Shown here in pieces: positions 47,106 to 56,546 of a DNA stretch of 64,000 nt. The notes beneath the pieces were generated by a model that was not told the DNA's origin, ran no database searches, and saw only the letters and a program-made list of their open reading frames with translations. This DNA comes from Rhodococcus sp. P1Y (GTDB lineage: Bacteria; Actinomycetota; Actinomycetes; Mycobacteriales; Mycobacteriaceae), in NCBI RefSeq assembly GCF_003641205.1, contig NZ_CP032762.1:682001-746000 (forward strand). Direction: 5' to 3'. A program made the translations under genes and the position numbers. How positions within the stretch are numbered: position 1 is the stretch's first letter; every line of letters starts with the position of its first letter.

Positions 47106-49030
47106 CGACTCCCCGCAACCTCTCGTCCCGCTACGAGCTGGGAGAGATTCTCGGATTCGGTGGTATGTCGGAGGTGCACCTGGCACGTGACAACCGCCTC
47201 GACCGCGATGTCGCGATCAAGGTGCTGCGTGCTGATCTGGCGCGCGACCCGACGTTCTACCTGCGATTCCGGCGAGAGGCGCAAAACGCGGCTGCTCTGA
47301 ATCATCCGGCGATCGTTGCTGTCTACGACACGGGCGAAGCCGAGACCGAGGCAGGTCCGCTGCCGTTCATCGTCATGGAGTACGTCGAGGGCAGCACCTT
47401 GCGCGACATCGTTCGCGGCGAGGGGCCCATGGCGCCGCGACGTGCGATGGAAGTGATCGCCGACGTGTGTGCGGCCTTGGACTTCTCGCATCGCAACGGC
47501 ATCGTGCATCGGGACGTCAAACCGGCCAACGTGATGATCAACAACGCGGGTGCGGTCAAGGTGATGGACTTCGGCATCGCCCGGGCCATCGCGGACAGCT
47601 CGAGCCCGATGACGCAGACCGCTGCCGTCATCGGCACGGCTCAGTACCTGTCGCCGGAGCAGGCTCGCGGCGAGCAGGTCGACGCGCGCTCGGACGTCTA
47701 CTCACTCGGATGCGTTCTGTTCGAGATCCTCACCGGCGAACCTCCCTTCAAGGGCGATTCTCCCGTCGCAGTGGCGTACCAGCATGTGCGCGAGGATCCC
47801 GAGCTCCCCTCGCGGGTCAACGGGGATGTGCCACGCGAACTCGACTCGATCATCCTCAAGGCAATGGCCAAGAACCCGGCCAACCGGTACCAGTCCGCCG
47901 CCGAAATGCGCACCGACCTCGTCCGCGTTCTCGGAGGTCAACGCCCGAGCGCGCCGACGGTGATGAACGACGAGGACCGCACGACCATTCTGGGGTCGAT
48001 GGACGCCCGCGCTCCGCTTCCACGTCAGACCGGGACGCCCCAGCCCGACAGCACAGGCGGACGCCATGCAGGAGACGACGAGGCGGCACCGCGTCATCGC
48101 GGGGTTCGTATCGCTCTGCTGTCGATCGCTGCGATCGTCGTCGTCGGCATAGTCGGAGCCTTCCTGTGGTCACTCGGCCCCGGGTCGTCACCTGCTCGCG
48201 TCGCGATCCCCGATGTCACCGGTCTTTCTTCTTCCGACGCAGAATCGCGGCTTCAGGAGGCCGATCTTCGAGTCGCCATCCAGGAGAAGCCGGACGCGAC
48301 CGTGCCGTCGGGCGCCGTGATCAACACTCGGCCCGGATCCGGAGCCGAAGTCGACACCAAGAGCACCGTCAATCTGGAAGTGTCCACCGGCCCGGAGCAG
48401 GTTCAGGTACCTCAGCTGACCGGCAAGAATCAACAGCAGGCAGCACAGGCGCTGTCGGCACTCGGACTGGAACTCGACGCATCGGTGGCACGGGTTCCGT
48501 CGACGCCGGAGAACCTCGACAAAGTCGTCGAGCAGAATCCGTCGTCTGGAGTCGGCATCACGGTCGGTTCATCGGTGAAGGTCACGCTCGGTAGCGGACC
48601 CGCCCAGGTACGAGTGCCGAATGTGGTCGGCCAGCAGGTCGAGGTGGCGCAGCCCAACGTCGAGGGCGCAGGCTTCAAGGTTCAGATCGAGAACATCGAC
48701 TCGAGCCAGCCCATGGGCGAGGTGGTCTCGACCGCTCCGGCCGGTGGTTCCAACGCCGTCGAAGGCGACACAGTCACGTTGCGGGTATCGAACGGCGACA
48801 AGATTCCGATGCCCGATCTGCTCGGATTGACACCGAGCCAGGCCCTGACTGCGTTGCAGGCTGCGGGCTGGACCGGATCGGCGTCGAGCATCTCCTCAAC
48901 GCAGGAGGGCACCCTCGACCCGACGATGGTCGGTCGTATCGTGAACCAGGCCGAACCCGCAGGCTCGGAAATCACCAAGACTCAGTCGGTCAATGTGAAC
49001 GTGGGTGTCCTGGGGATCCCAGGACGGTAG
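47102..49030 (+). CDS. pknB: Ser/Thr protein kinase PknB with four PASTA domains
   Basis: 642 residues. The kinase domain has K40, catalytic D138 (HRDVKPANV), DFG D156 and activation-loop T171/T173 ([12 protein letters not shown]), the positions known as autophosphorylation sites in the M. tuberculosis enzyme. A membrane helix ([22 protein letters not shown], about 338-360) precedes four PASTA repeats that bind muropeptides or lipid II. It starts in pknA by an ATGA overlap and ends the operon. The neighbouring gene order of mycobacteria (pknB next to the Rv0013 amidotransferase) is broken here by an insert of about 6.8 kb. Confidence 0.95.
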   Translation: MTTPRNLSSRYELGEILGFGGMSEVHLARDNRLDRDVAIKVLRADLARDPTFYLRFRREAQNAAALNHPAIVAVYDTGEAETEAGPLPFIVMEYVEGSTLRDIVRGEGPMAPRRAMEVIADVCAALDFSHRNGIVHRDVKPANVMINNAGAVKVMDFGIARAIADSSSPMTQTAAVIGTAQYLSPEQARGEQVDARSDVYSLGCVLFEILTGEPPFKGDSPVAVAYQHVREDPELPSRVNGDVPRELDSIILKAMAKNPANRYQSAAEMRTDLVRVLGGQRPSAPTVMNDEDRTTILGSMDARAPLPRQTGTPQPDSTGGRHAGDDEAAPRHRGVRIALLSIAAIVVVGIVGAFLWSLGPGSSPARVAIPDVTGLSSSDAESRLQEADLRVAIQEKPDATVPSGAVINTRPGSGAEVDTKSTVNLEVSTGPEQVQVPQLTGKNQQQAAQALSALGLELDASVARVPSTPENLDKVVEQNPSSGVGITVGSSVKVTLGSGPAQVRVPNVVGQQVEVAQPNVEGAGFKVQIENIDSSQPMGEVVSTAPAGGSNAVEGDTVTLRVSNGDKIPMPDLLGLTPSQALTALQAAGWTGSASSISSTQEGTLDPTMVGRIVNQAEPAGSEITKTQSVNVNVGVLGIPGR

Positions 49031-49047
49031 TGCGGGTCGTCGCCGGA

Positions 49048-49668
49048 TCATAAAGTTCTGAGGTGTTCGACAACTGTGTCGGCGGCCCAGGCTTCGTATT
49101 CAACCGATGACCAACCGCACGCTCTCACGAAGTGGTCGTAAGCCCCATGCGACAGTGTGTAAGCCAACGCGTCCGCTACCTTCAGCTTAGCTTCGGTAGT
49201 GGATGTCTTGCCGAATTGTCGGTCGATCAGACCGTAGATCTGTTGTCGCTGAGCGTCTCGCAGATCGTCGACCAGTCGCCGCGCGGCAGCGTCGATGTCG
49301 GCAGCAGCGCCCAGCGCACGATGCATTCCCGCCGATCGCTCGAACTGGCGAATCAACGGGCCCAGAACTTGACGGACGGAAGCGGAGTCGGACACGTCGA
49401 CTTCTGGCACTGACCCCGCCGTCATCCGTCCATCCGGGCTCGACGGCAAGAATCTGCGCTCGAACGCAGAACGAAGAAGCTGAACTTTCGGTCCCAACGC
49501 GTTCACTGTCTCGACACTGACACCGGCGCGCTTGGCAATGGACCGCATGGTCGTGCCTCCGTACCCCTGTGTCTCGAACAGCTCGGCGGCTGCGTCGACA
49601 ACGGCGTGTCGCGTGAGCAAGGCTGCGCCTTCCCGGGCGGGCGAGTGGTAACTCCGCTTGTCTGCCAT
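49048..49668 (-). CDS. TetR-family transcriptional regulator
   Basis: 206 residues. The N-terminal helix-turn-helix reads VVDAAAELFETQGYGGTTMRSIAKRAGVSVETVNALG (about 22-58), followed by an all-helical ligand domain. It is divergent from the frameshifted glycosyltransferase, 63 bp apart, and may control it. It converges tail-on with pknB. The effector is unknown. Confidence 0.88.
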   Translation of the reverse strand: MADKRSYHSPAREGAALLTRHAVVDAAAELFETQGYGGTTMRSIAKRAGVSVETVNALGPKVQLLRSAFERRFLPSSPDGRMTAGSVPEVDVSDSASVRQVLGPLIRQFERSAGMHRALGAAADIDAAARRLVDDLRDAQRQQIYGLIDRQFGKTSTTEAKLKVADALAYTLSHGAYDHFVRACGWSSVEYEAWAADTVVEHLRTL

Positions 49669-49731
49669 TCGACCATCCTAATTCGGTACAGTGTCGATGT
49701 GATCAAATGAGTCCTAGAACCGGGAGTGTGC

Positions 49732-51005
49732 ATGGCTTCGATCTTGTTCTGTTCAGGTCCGTTTACCGGCCACGTCGCGCCCACGCTGCCTATCGCAACC
49801 GAACTCGTACGCCTCGGCCACCGAGTTCATGTGACTACCGGACGAGCGTTCGAATCCAAGGTCGCCTCCACCGGGGCGTCGTGGCATCCCCTTCCGGCAT
49901 CGGCTGATTTCGACGAACACGACCTCGACGCCGAATTCCCCTCCGGTCGCTGCGCGGCGCTAGGAAGGCCCAGTACGACCTCGAGCACATCTTCGTCGAA
50001 CCGATTGCGGACCAATCGATCAGCGTCGATCAGATTGTCGAGAAGGAGTCGATCGACGTCATTGTGGTCGAGACAATGTTCTTCGGGGCCATTCCCCTTG
50101 TGCTGCGTCCGAGCGCATCCAGACCTCGCGTCGTAGCATTGGGAAGCAATCCTCTCTCCCTTCCCACACGCGATCGACCGCCGACTGGGTTGGGGTGGCT
50201 GCCCGCCCAGTCTTGGCTCGGTCGAGTGAGAAACGCGGCGTCGAACGCCGCAGTCCGGTCTGTGGTGCTGCGATCGCTGCAACAGACCGCTGAGCGTCGG
50301 GTTCGTTCCAGAGGCTCTGAGCTACCGATATCTTTCTTGGACTGGGTGACCTTGGTGGACGATATTGTCCAGCTGACAGTTCCAGGGTTCGAGTACCCCC
50401 TGCCGGAGCGGTACGACCAGAAGGTGCATTTCGTGGGTCCATTGTCCGTGAGTTCTGTCGACTCTCACCCTCTGCCTTCATGGTGGAACGACCTGGATAC
50501 CCGGAAACCCACCGTCTTGGTGACGCAGGGATCAGCCGAGCTGGACCTTGATCAGCTCGTGCTGCCCACTATCAGCGCCCTGGCAGATCGGGACATGAAC
50601 GTGCTGGTCGCCGTCGGCGACGGCGACATTGGACGGAACCACCCGCTGCCGGACAACGTGTACATTGCCCGGCACCTTCCGTACGACAATGTGTTTCCAT
50701 CGCTGTCGTGTTTCGTGACGAACGGTGGCTACGGAGGCGTCAATTTTGCTCTTCGCCACGGCATTCCCGTCGTCGCTGCAGGTCGCTCACAGGACAAGGC
50801 AGACGTCGTGGCCCGAGTTCGATGGAGCGGCATCGGTATTGGTATTGCACGCCAGTCGGTCGCACCTGCTCTGATACGAAAAGCTGTCGACCGAGTCTGC
50901 AACGACAGCGGATTCGTTTCTCGGGCTGCGCAATTGCGACGCCAGGCATCGGCGTCGCCTGGCATGGCTGGTGCTGTCGAAATAATCGTGTCCGGAATCC
51001 AATAG
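49732..51005 (+). pseudogene. UGT/MGT-type glycosyltransferase broken by a one-base frameshift
   Basis: The 5' frame (ATG 49732) starts MASILFCSGPFTGHVAPTLPIA, the classic N-terminal donor-family motif of macrolide/flavonoid-type glycosyltransferases. It loses homology after DLDAEFP near 49938. The next frame continues it exactly as LRSLRGARKAQYDLEHIFVEP and runs to the stop at 51005 with VLVTQGSAELD, NVYIARHLPYDNVFPSL and FVTNGGYGGVNFALRHGIPVV. Adding one C to the CCCC run at 49938-49941 would restore a single ~425-residue frame. Either a recent pseudogene, a phase-variable homopolymer, or a sequencing slip. Confidence 0.85.
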
Positions 51006-51016
51006 TCGTTACCGCA

Positions 51017-51508
51017 TCACCGGTCGATCGACTTGCGTAGAACGATCGCCCCGGCGATATGCCCGTCGGGGACGAGATCATCTTCGACTATTCGGTATCC
51101 GGCCCGCTCATACAGTCGGATGTTGCGGGTGCTGCGTGCACCGGTGAACAACTCGAATGTCCGCGTATGCGAGGGCGCGAGTTGCTCGACTCGATCGAGT
51201 AGGTGTCGGCCCAATCCCTGTCCGGCCAGATCCGGCGCCACCATCAGCCGACCGATCTCCCAGGTGTCGTCAATTGGTCGGCCCCGAACAGCGCCAACCA
51301 GCCGGTGTCCGTCGCGAACGGTCAAAACCGACCACTGAGTGACCCATGTTCTGACCTCATCCAAGGTCTCGAGCAGGGGCGGGATGTCAAGGGTGTCGTT
51401 GACCAACGCTTCCTCAACCCAGCAACACCGCTGTAGAACGAGCAATTCGGCGGCGGCGGTTGCATCGGCTCTACGAACCGGAAGCACAGTGGCGGAATCC
51501 ATCATCAC
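51017..51508 (-). CDS. GNAT-family N-acetyltransferase
   Basis: 163 residues: VRRADATAAAELLVLQRCCWVEEA at the N terminus, acetyl-CoA loop GRLMVAPDLAGQGLGRHLL (about 95-113), and TRNIRLYERAGYRIVEDD. Stand-alone GNAT fold, substrate unknown. It converges with the glycosyltransferase remnant with 11 bp between them. Confidence 0.86.
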   Translation of the reverse strand: MMMDSATVLPVRRADATAAAELLVLQRCCWVEEALVNDTLDIPPLLETLDEVRTWVTQWSVLTVRDGHRLVGAVRGRPIDDTWEIGRLMVAPDLAGQGLGRHLLDRVEQLAPSHTRTFELFTGARSTRNIRLYERAGYRIVEDDLVPDGHIAGAIVLRKSIDR

Positions 51509-51562
51509 ATCCCATCACACCGGCTCTCCTCCGCAGGCGACGCAAACGCACGCGCGAACCGG

Positions 51563-52828
51563 TTACGGCAATCTTGCCGACACGATTCTGAGCCCGACGA
51601 TGCCGGCGATGGGGAACGCCGCTGCCACACACCAGGGCACCGACGCTCCCCATCCGGTCTCGGGAGCTGCATCGATCACTGCGCCGATGATCACCGAGCC
51701 AACCAGCACTCCGATACCGCCGACCGACGCCATGAATCCGTAGTACGACCCGAGGCGCCGCTCGGCCGCGAGCAGCGGCACGAGATCACGCGCCTGCGGC
51801 AAGGCGATCATCTGACCGAGGGCCAGCAGAAGCACGAACACGCCGGCCGGGACCAAACCGATCAGCCCGCTCATCCCGAGTGGCGTCGACACGGCCACCA
51901 CTACGAACGACACCGCCACCACGACGAACCCGACGGGCAGCACCACCCGCGGCGAGAACCGCGCCGCCACACGGGTAACGGACATCTGCGCAGTGACGAC
52001 GAAGACGGCCGATATCGCAAAGAACCATCCCAACACCGTTTGCGATCCCCACGCCCTTTCCACTTCGAGCGGAAGCAGAAGATACAGCTGGTTGTACGCG
52101 ACCAGTTGCGCGCTCATCGCCAACGCGAACAGCACGAACACTCTGTTGCGCACCACGTCCCTCCACCCGGCCAGCCAGGACTCGCCGCGATGCGGTCCCG
52201 GTCCACCAGGCAGCCAAACAGCATGTGCAGCAATGACAACGACGAAGATTGCTGCCGCGACGAGACACGCGAGACGGAAGTCTGCCAGCAGCAACAGCGA
52301 GCCGAGAAGGGGACCGAAGAACGAACCGATCTGGTTGCACACCGAAAGCAATGCAAAGGTCTGCACCCGGGTCGGGCCACCGGCGCTCTCGCCCTTGCCT
52401 GCCTCGATGGCAATTGCAGACTCGACTGCCGGAGAGAACAACGCGGCAGCGAATCCGACTGCGACCGTCGCCGCCGCCACAGCGATCAGGGAGTCGGCGA
52501 ACGCGAGCCCGATGAAGCCGAGCACGCGAATCGCACATCCGGTGAGAACGACGGGCTTGATGCCGAACCGGTCGGCGAGGGTGCCGCCGACGAAGAACAA
52601 CCCTTGTTGCGAGAACGTTCGGATGCCCAGCACAACACCGACCATCGCTGCACCGAGTCCGAGGTCGCCCGTCAGGTGGACCGACAGATAGGGCAGGACC
52701 ATGAAGAAACCGAGGTTGAACGTCAGCTGAGTCAGGACGAGCAACCGGATCGTGGGGGTCGCACGCGACATCTCGTTGATGAACGACCAGCGCCATCCGC
52801 GCTGCCGTTCGTCGGCGCCCGCCGTCAC
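51563..52828 (-). CDS. MFS exporter, probable iron-regulated (candidate siderophore exporter)
   Basis: About 421 residues from GTG 52828 (AGGAGTG ribosome-binding site); a longer frame to 52954 would run through the iron box and is rejected. Twelve helices, MdtH/DHA1-like: TQLTFNLGFFMVLPYLSVHL, GTLADRFGIKPVVL motif A, and PQARDLVPLLAAERRLG late. Its promoter region, shared with the second ABC importer, holds an IdeR/DmdR-like box at 52898-52916. That arrangement would suit export of the siderophore whose ferric form the importer takes back. Drug efflux is the alternative. Confidence 0.78.
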   Translation of the reverse strand: MTAGADERQRGWRWSFINEMSRATPTIRLLVLTQLTFNLGFFMVLPYLSVHLTGDLGLGAAMVGVVLGIRTFSQQGLFFVGGTLADRFGIKPVVLTGCAIRVLGFIGLAFADSLIAVAAATVAVGFAAALFSPAVESAIAIEAGKGESAGGPTRVQTFALLSVCNQIGSFFGPLLGSLLLLADFRLACLVAAAIFVVVIAAHAVWLPGGPGPHRGESWLAGWRDVVRNRVFVLFALAMSAQLVAYNQLYLLLPLEVERAWGSQTVLGWFFAISAVFVVTAQMSVTRVAARFSPRVVLPVGFVVVAVSFVVVAVSTPLGMSGLIGLVPAGVFVLLLALGQMIALPQARDLVPLLAAERRLGSYYGFMASVGGIGVLVGSVIIGAVIDAAPETGWGASVPWCVAAAFPIAGIVGLRIVSARLP

Positions 52829-52897
52829 GCCACACTCCTGTCGTCGTTTTCTCTTGCGGCGACGGTACCGCGCTTCGATGTGACTCCGGGCCGCGCA

Positions 52898-52916
52898 ATA
52901 GGTTAGCCTATCCGAG
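52898..52916. promoter_or_regulatory. IdeR/DmdR1-type iron box
   Basis: ATAGGTTAGCCTATCCGAG agrees with the 19-bp consensus TTAGGTTAGSCTAACCTAA at about 15 positions, including the full AGGTTAG-C-CT core. It lies 70 bp from the MFS start and 88 bp from the binding-protein start, placed to regulate both directions. Iron-loaded IdeR would repress. Confidence 0.75.
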
Positions 52917-53003
52917 TTCGTCGCCATCTCCGTCTGCGCGGGTGTAACGCGCACCTTTTCGCGTGAACACTCACGTCTGGTTCACCCGAAAGAGTTGTCA
53001 ACT

Positions 53004-54050
53004 GTGAGTGCGATTCTCAGGCGCATCGGCGCCATGACGACGCTGGCCCTCGCGGCCGGCATGATCGCCGCCTGCGGCGAGTCCGAAGCCGTATCCGAGG
53101 TCGAGACCATCGGCGGCAACGGCGAAACCAGCTACCCCCTCGTTCTCGACAACTGCGGGCAGTCGATCACGATCGACGCACCCCCGCAGCGCGTCGTCTC
53201 GCTGGACCAGAACTCGACCGAGATTCTGCTGTCGCTGGGGTTGCAGGACCGCATGGTCGGAACTGCGTCGTGGACCGACCCGGTGCGGGAGAACCTCGCG
53301 GCCGCCAACGCGGACGTTCCGAGACTCGCGGACAACGCACCGACCTACGAGGTCGTGCTCGATGCGGACCCGGATTTCGTCACGGCGTCGTTCGGCCGTC
53401 ACTTCAAGGACGGCGGCGTCGCCGACCGAGCGCGATTCGCCGAGACCGGCACCGGAACCTATCTGTCTCCAACCGACTGCGACAATGGAGTCAGTATCAA
53501 CGGCGGCGGAACCAGAACCAACGCTCTGACGATCGATTCGCTCTACCAGGAGATCACCGAGGTCGCCGAGGTCTTCGACGTCCAGGACCGGGGCGAAGCA
53601 CTCGTGACGGACCTCCAGGAACGTCTGGCCGCCGCTACCGACGGAATGTCCGCGTCGGGAGATTCGATGGCGTTCTGGTTCGCCGACACCAAGAGCCCCT
53701 ACGTCGCGGGTGGCCTCGGATCGGCAAACCTCATCGCGACGACGGTCGGTGCCACCAACGCCTACTCCGACATCGACGACGACTGGCCCGCCGTCGGCTG
53801 GGAGACGATGGTCGACCGGGACCCGTCCGTGCTCGTCCTCGGCGATCTACTGCGCGCCCGGTTCCCCGGTGACCTCTTGGCGGACAAGATTGCCTTCCTC
53901 GAATCGGACCCGGTCACCAGCACGATGACAGCGGTGCGGAACAAGCGGTACATCTCGCTGCACGGCGCCGAGATGAACCCGTCGATCAGGCTCGTCGACG
54001 GTGTCGAGAAGGTCGCCGCGGGGCTCCGCGAGATGGGCCCGCAGTCCTGA
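53004..54050 (+). CDS. Ferric-siderophore-type substrate-binding lipoprotein (cluster 2)
   Basis: 348 residues from GTG 53004 (AAAGAG ribosome-binding site, 9 bp); TTG 52995 is too close to it. Lipoprotein signal ends in MIAAC with lipidated C24. The mature protein is collinear with 3784-4821: DAPPQRVVSLDQNSTE, QDRMVGTASWTDPVRENLA, VPRLADNAP, and VEKVAAGL at the end. The Cys-Cys patch of the paralogue is absent. An iron box upstream indicates iron-chelate uptake rather than corrinoids, although ligand specificity is not visible in sequence. Confidence 0.86.
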   Translation: MSAILRRIGAMTTLALAAGMIAACGESEAVSEVETIGGNGETSYPLVLDNCGQSITIDAPPQRVVSLDQNSTEILLSLGLQDRMVGTASWTDPVRENLAAANADVPRLADNAPTYEVVLDADPDFVTASFGRHFKDGGVADRARFAETGTGTYLSPTDCDNGVSINGGGTRTNALTIDSLYQEITEVAEVFDVQDRGEALVTDLQERLAAATDGMSASGDSMAFWFADTKSPYVAGGLGSANLIATTVGATNAYSDIDDDWPAVGWETMVDRDPSVLVLGDLLRARFPGDLLADKIAFLESDPVTSTMTAVRNKRYISLHGAEMNPSIRLVDGVEKVAAGLREMGPQS

Positions 54051-54076
54051 ACACGACAACACCCACCCAGGCGCCG

Positions 54077-55099
54077 GTGGCACGACGGCAGATAGGGCTG
54101 CCTGTCGTCATGGCATCGGGCATGGTGTTACTTCTCGTCTCGGTCGCGGTTGCGATGACGCTTGGACCGGCCGATGTCTCCCTGGTCAACGTCCGAGACG
54201 TGGTCACGAACCATCTGGGGTTGACCGATATCCCAGTTCGGATGTCCAAGAACGCAATCGTCTGGGAAGAACGTCTACCCAGAAGCCTCGTCGCCGCGGC
54301 GTGCGGCAGCGGTCTTGGCATCTGCGGCGTGATCATGCAGTCCCTGCTGCGCAATCCATTGGCCGATCCGTTCGTCCTCGGCATCAGTTCGGGTGCATCC
54401 ACGGGCGCCGTCGTCGTCGGTGTCCTCGGAATCGGCGGCGCCGCATTGGGATTGTCGGGCGGCGCATTCATCGGCGCCCTCGTCGCGTTCGGGCTCGTGC
54501 TCCTGCTCGCTCAGCTCTCGGGCGGCAACAACGACAGGGTCATTCTCGCGGGAGTTGCGAGCACGCAGCTGTTCTCGGCCCTCACCTCGCTGGTCATCTT
54601 TGCCTTCGCGGACTCCGACGAGACCCGCGGCGTCATGTTCTGGCTCCTCGGTTCGCTCGAAGGAGTGCGTTGGAACGACGTCGTCCTATGCATGACCGTG
54701 GTGGCATTCGGCGTCGCGATCTGTTTCTACTACGCCTACGTTCTCGACGCGTTCAGCTTCGGCAACGAGGTGGCGTCATCCCTCGGAATCCCCGTGCGCA
54801 CCGCACGAACAGCGCTGCTCGTGGTCACCGCGCTCATCACCGCGACCCTCGTCAGCGTGGCCGGCGCCATCGGGTTCGTCGGGCTCGTACTTCCCCATGC
54901 CGCACGGTTTCTCATCGGATCTCGCCACGTCAGACTGATTCCTGTGACCGCGCTGATGGGCGCGGTTTTCATGGTGTGGGTCGACGCCGTTTCCCGTGTC
55001 GCTTTCGCACCGACGCCGCTCCCCGTAGGCGTCGGCACCGCGCTCGTGGGTGTTCCTGCATTCATCGCCATCCTGTCCAGGCGAAAGAAGTCGGCATGA
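54077..55099 (+). CDS. FecCD-family ABC permease (cluster 2)
   Basis: 340 residues, all-helical: ERLPRSLVAAACGSGLGICGV, the NPLADPFVLGISSGA stretch, and GFVGLVLPHAARFL. Highly similar to the permease of cluster 1 in motif order. The GTG at 54077 lies 26 bp after the binding-protein stop. A CTG at 54047 overlaps that stop as CTGA, mirroring the GTGA junction of cluster 1, and might be the true coupled start. It overlaps the ATPase by ATGA. Confidence 0.88.
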   Translation: MARRQIGLPVVMASGMVLLLVSVAVAMTLGPADVSLVNVRDVVTNHLGLTDIPVRMSKNAIVWEERLPRSLVAAACGSGLGICGVIMQSLLRNPLADPFVLGISSGASTGAVVVGVLGIGGAALGLSGGAFIGALVAFGLVLLLAQLSGGNNDRVILAGVASTQLFSALTSLVIFAFADSDETRGVMFWLLGSLEGVRWNDVVLCMTVVAFGVAICFYYAYVLDAFSFGNEVASSLGIPVRTARTALLVVTALITATLVSVAGAIGFVGLVLPHAARFLIGSRHVRLIPVTALMGAVFMVWVDAVSRVAFAPTPLPVGVGTALVGVPAFIAILSRRKKSA

Positions 55100-55857
55100 C
55101 GCTCGCTGCGGACAAGGTGAGTTGGCAGCGCGGGCGCGCCCTCGTCGTCGACGGCGTCTCGTTGCTCCCCGAACCGGGTGACACCGTCGGCCTTCTCGGA
55201 CCCAACGGCTCCGGCAAGTCGTCTCTACTGCAGTTGATGAACGGTGCGGTGCGGCCCACGTCGGGAGTTGTCACGCTCGACGGCGCCGAGTTGGGTGGTA
55301 TGCGTCGGCGCGAGATCGCGAAAGCCGTTGCGTGGGTGAGCCAGCACGCGGATACGGACTTCGACATCACCGTTGCCGACGTCGTCCGCCTGGGCCGGAT
55401 TCCGCACCGCGGTGCTTTCGGAGGAAACGCTACGGCAGACGCCGCGGCTGTCGACTCGGCGCTGGCTCATACGGGGTTGACCGACAAGGCGCACCGTCTG
55501 TGGCACGAACTCTCAGGTGGCGAACGCCAGCGAGCCCAGATCGCTCGGGCGCTCGCCCAGGAACCGCGCGAGTTGTTGTTGGACGAACCAACCAATCATC
55601 TCGACATTCATCATCAGCTCGAGTTGTTGTCTCTCGTTGCGCGACTACCTATTACGAGCATCATCGCCCTACACGACCTCAATCTGGCCGCGATGTTCTG
55701 CACACAGCTCATCGTTCTGTCCGAGGGACGCGTTGTCGCAGCGGGCTCACCGGCGGACGTGTTGACCGAGGAGCTGATCGCCGAGGTCTACCACGTGCGA
55801 GCCAAGGTCAGCACGGATGGGCCGGACGACCGCCTGTTCATCAGATTCGAGCTTTAG
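55096..55857 (+). CDS. FecE/FhuC-type ABC ATPase (cluster 2)
   Basis: 253 residues from ATG 55096 (ATGA overlap with the permease). Walker A GPNGSGKS, signature LSGGERQRAQIARAL, Walker B ELLLDEPTNHLDIH, and the H-loop ALHDLNLAAM. The longer open frame from 54001 is read-through of the permease region. It pairs with the upstream permease to power iron-chelate uptake, and its stop is 9 bp from the convergent amidotransferase gene. Confidence 0.92.
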   Translation: MTLAADKVSWQRGRALVVDGVSLLPEPGDTVGLLGPNGSGKSSLLQLMNGAVRPTSGVVTLDGAELGGMRRREIAKAVAWVSQHADTDFDITVADVVRLGRIPHRGAFGGNATADAAAVDSALAHTGLTDKAHRLWHELSGGERQRAQIARALAQEPRELLLDEPTNHLDIHHQLELLSLVARLPITSIIALHDLNLAAMFCTQLIVLSEGRVVAAGSPADVLTEELIAEVYHVRAKVSTDGPDDRLFIRFEL

Positions 55858-55866
55858 GAACACCCT

Positions 55867-56508
55867 CTAGCGAAACGCCAACGCGACCTGGTCCTCGAGC
55901 TCGGCGATGAGGGCGTCGTCGGACTGCGCCCCGCAGATCTGGAGCCAGTTGGCGAGCATCCGGTGCCCACCCTGGGTGAGAATCGACTCCGGGTGGAATT
56001 GAACGCCGTGAATCGGGAGCTCGCGGTGCCGCATGGCCATGACCAGACCCGAGGCAGTGCGGCCGGTGACTTCCAGCTCGTCGGGAATCGTGTTCTCCTC
56101 GACAGTCAACGAGTGGTATCGCGTGGCCGTGAAGGGCTGCGGTAGACCCGCGAGGACTCCGACGCCGACGTGCTCGATCGAACTGGTCTTGCCGTGCAAC
56201 AGCTCGGGCGCGCGGTCGACCGTGGCACCGAAGGCCGCGCCGATCGCCTGATGACCGAGACACACCCCGAGAAGAGGGGTCTTCTCCTTCGCAGCCGCGG
56301 TGACGAGGTCCATCGTCGCGCCCGCGCGTTGCGGCGTTCCTGGTCCTGGGCTCAGCAGAATGCCGTCGAAGTCTCGTGCGACCGCTGCCCTGTCGTCGAG
56401 CCGAGGGTCGTCGTTGCGCCAGACGTCTGCGTTCACTCCGAGCTGACCCAGGTACTGGACGAGGTTGAAGACGAAGCTGTCGTAGTTGTCGACGACCAGA
56501 ATGCGCAT
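55867..56508 (-). CDS. Glutamine amidotransferase, aminodeoxychorismate/anthranilate synthase component II
   Basis: 213 residues. Class I amidotransferase with nucleophile C83 in GVCLGHQAIG, oxyanion GPGTP, and the catalytic His/Glu in GVQFHPESILT. It is the counterpart of mycobacterial Rv0013 (trpG/pabA) by position and sequence pattern. It supplies ammonia from glutamine for PABA (folate) and possibly anthranilate synthesis; a separate TrpE/PabB partner is not in this window. ATG 56508 is the conserved start (MRILVVDNYDSF). Confidence 0.9.
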   Translation of the reverse strand: MRILVVDNYDSFVFNLVQYLGQLGVNADVWRNDDPRLDDRAAVARDFDGILLSPGPGTPQRAGATMDLVTAAAKEKTPLLGVCLGHQAIGAAFGATVDRAPELLHGKTSSIEHVGVGVLAGLPQPFTATRYHSLTVEENTIPDELEVTGRTASGLVMAMRHRELPIHGVQFHPESILTQGGHRMLANWLQICGAQSDDALIAELEDQVALAFR

Positions 56509-56546
56509 GGGGCCAGAATAGGCCCACCGTCTTGTGTCTCTCCGGT

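Noticed and set aside
52829..52954. 42-residue N-terminal extension of the iron-regulated MFS protein
   Set aside because: It is Arg-rich, lacks a hydrophobic start, runs through the iron box, and the GTG at 52828 has a good ribosome-binding site.
54001..55095. N-terminal part of a 618-residue frame leading into the cluster-2 ATPase
   Set aside because: The first ~365 residues are an out-of-frame reading of the permease; the ATPase has its own ATG at 55096 with an ATGA overlap.
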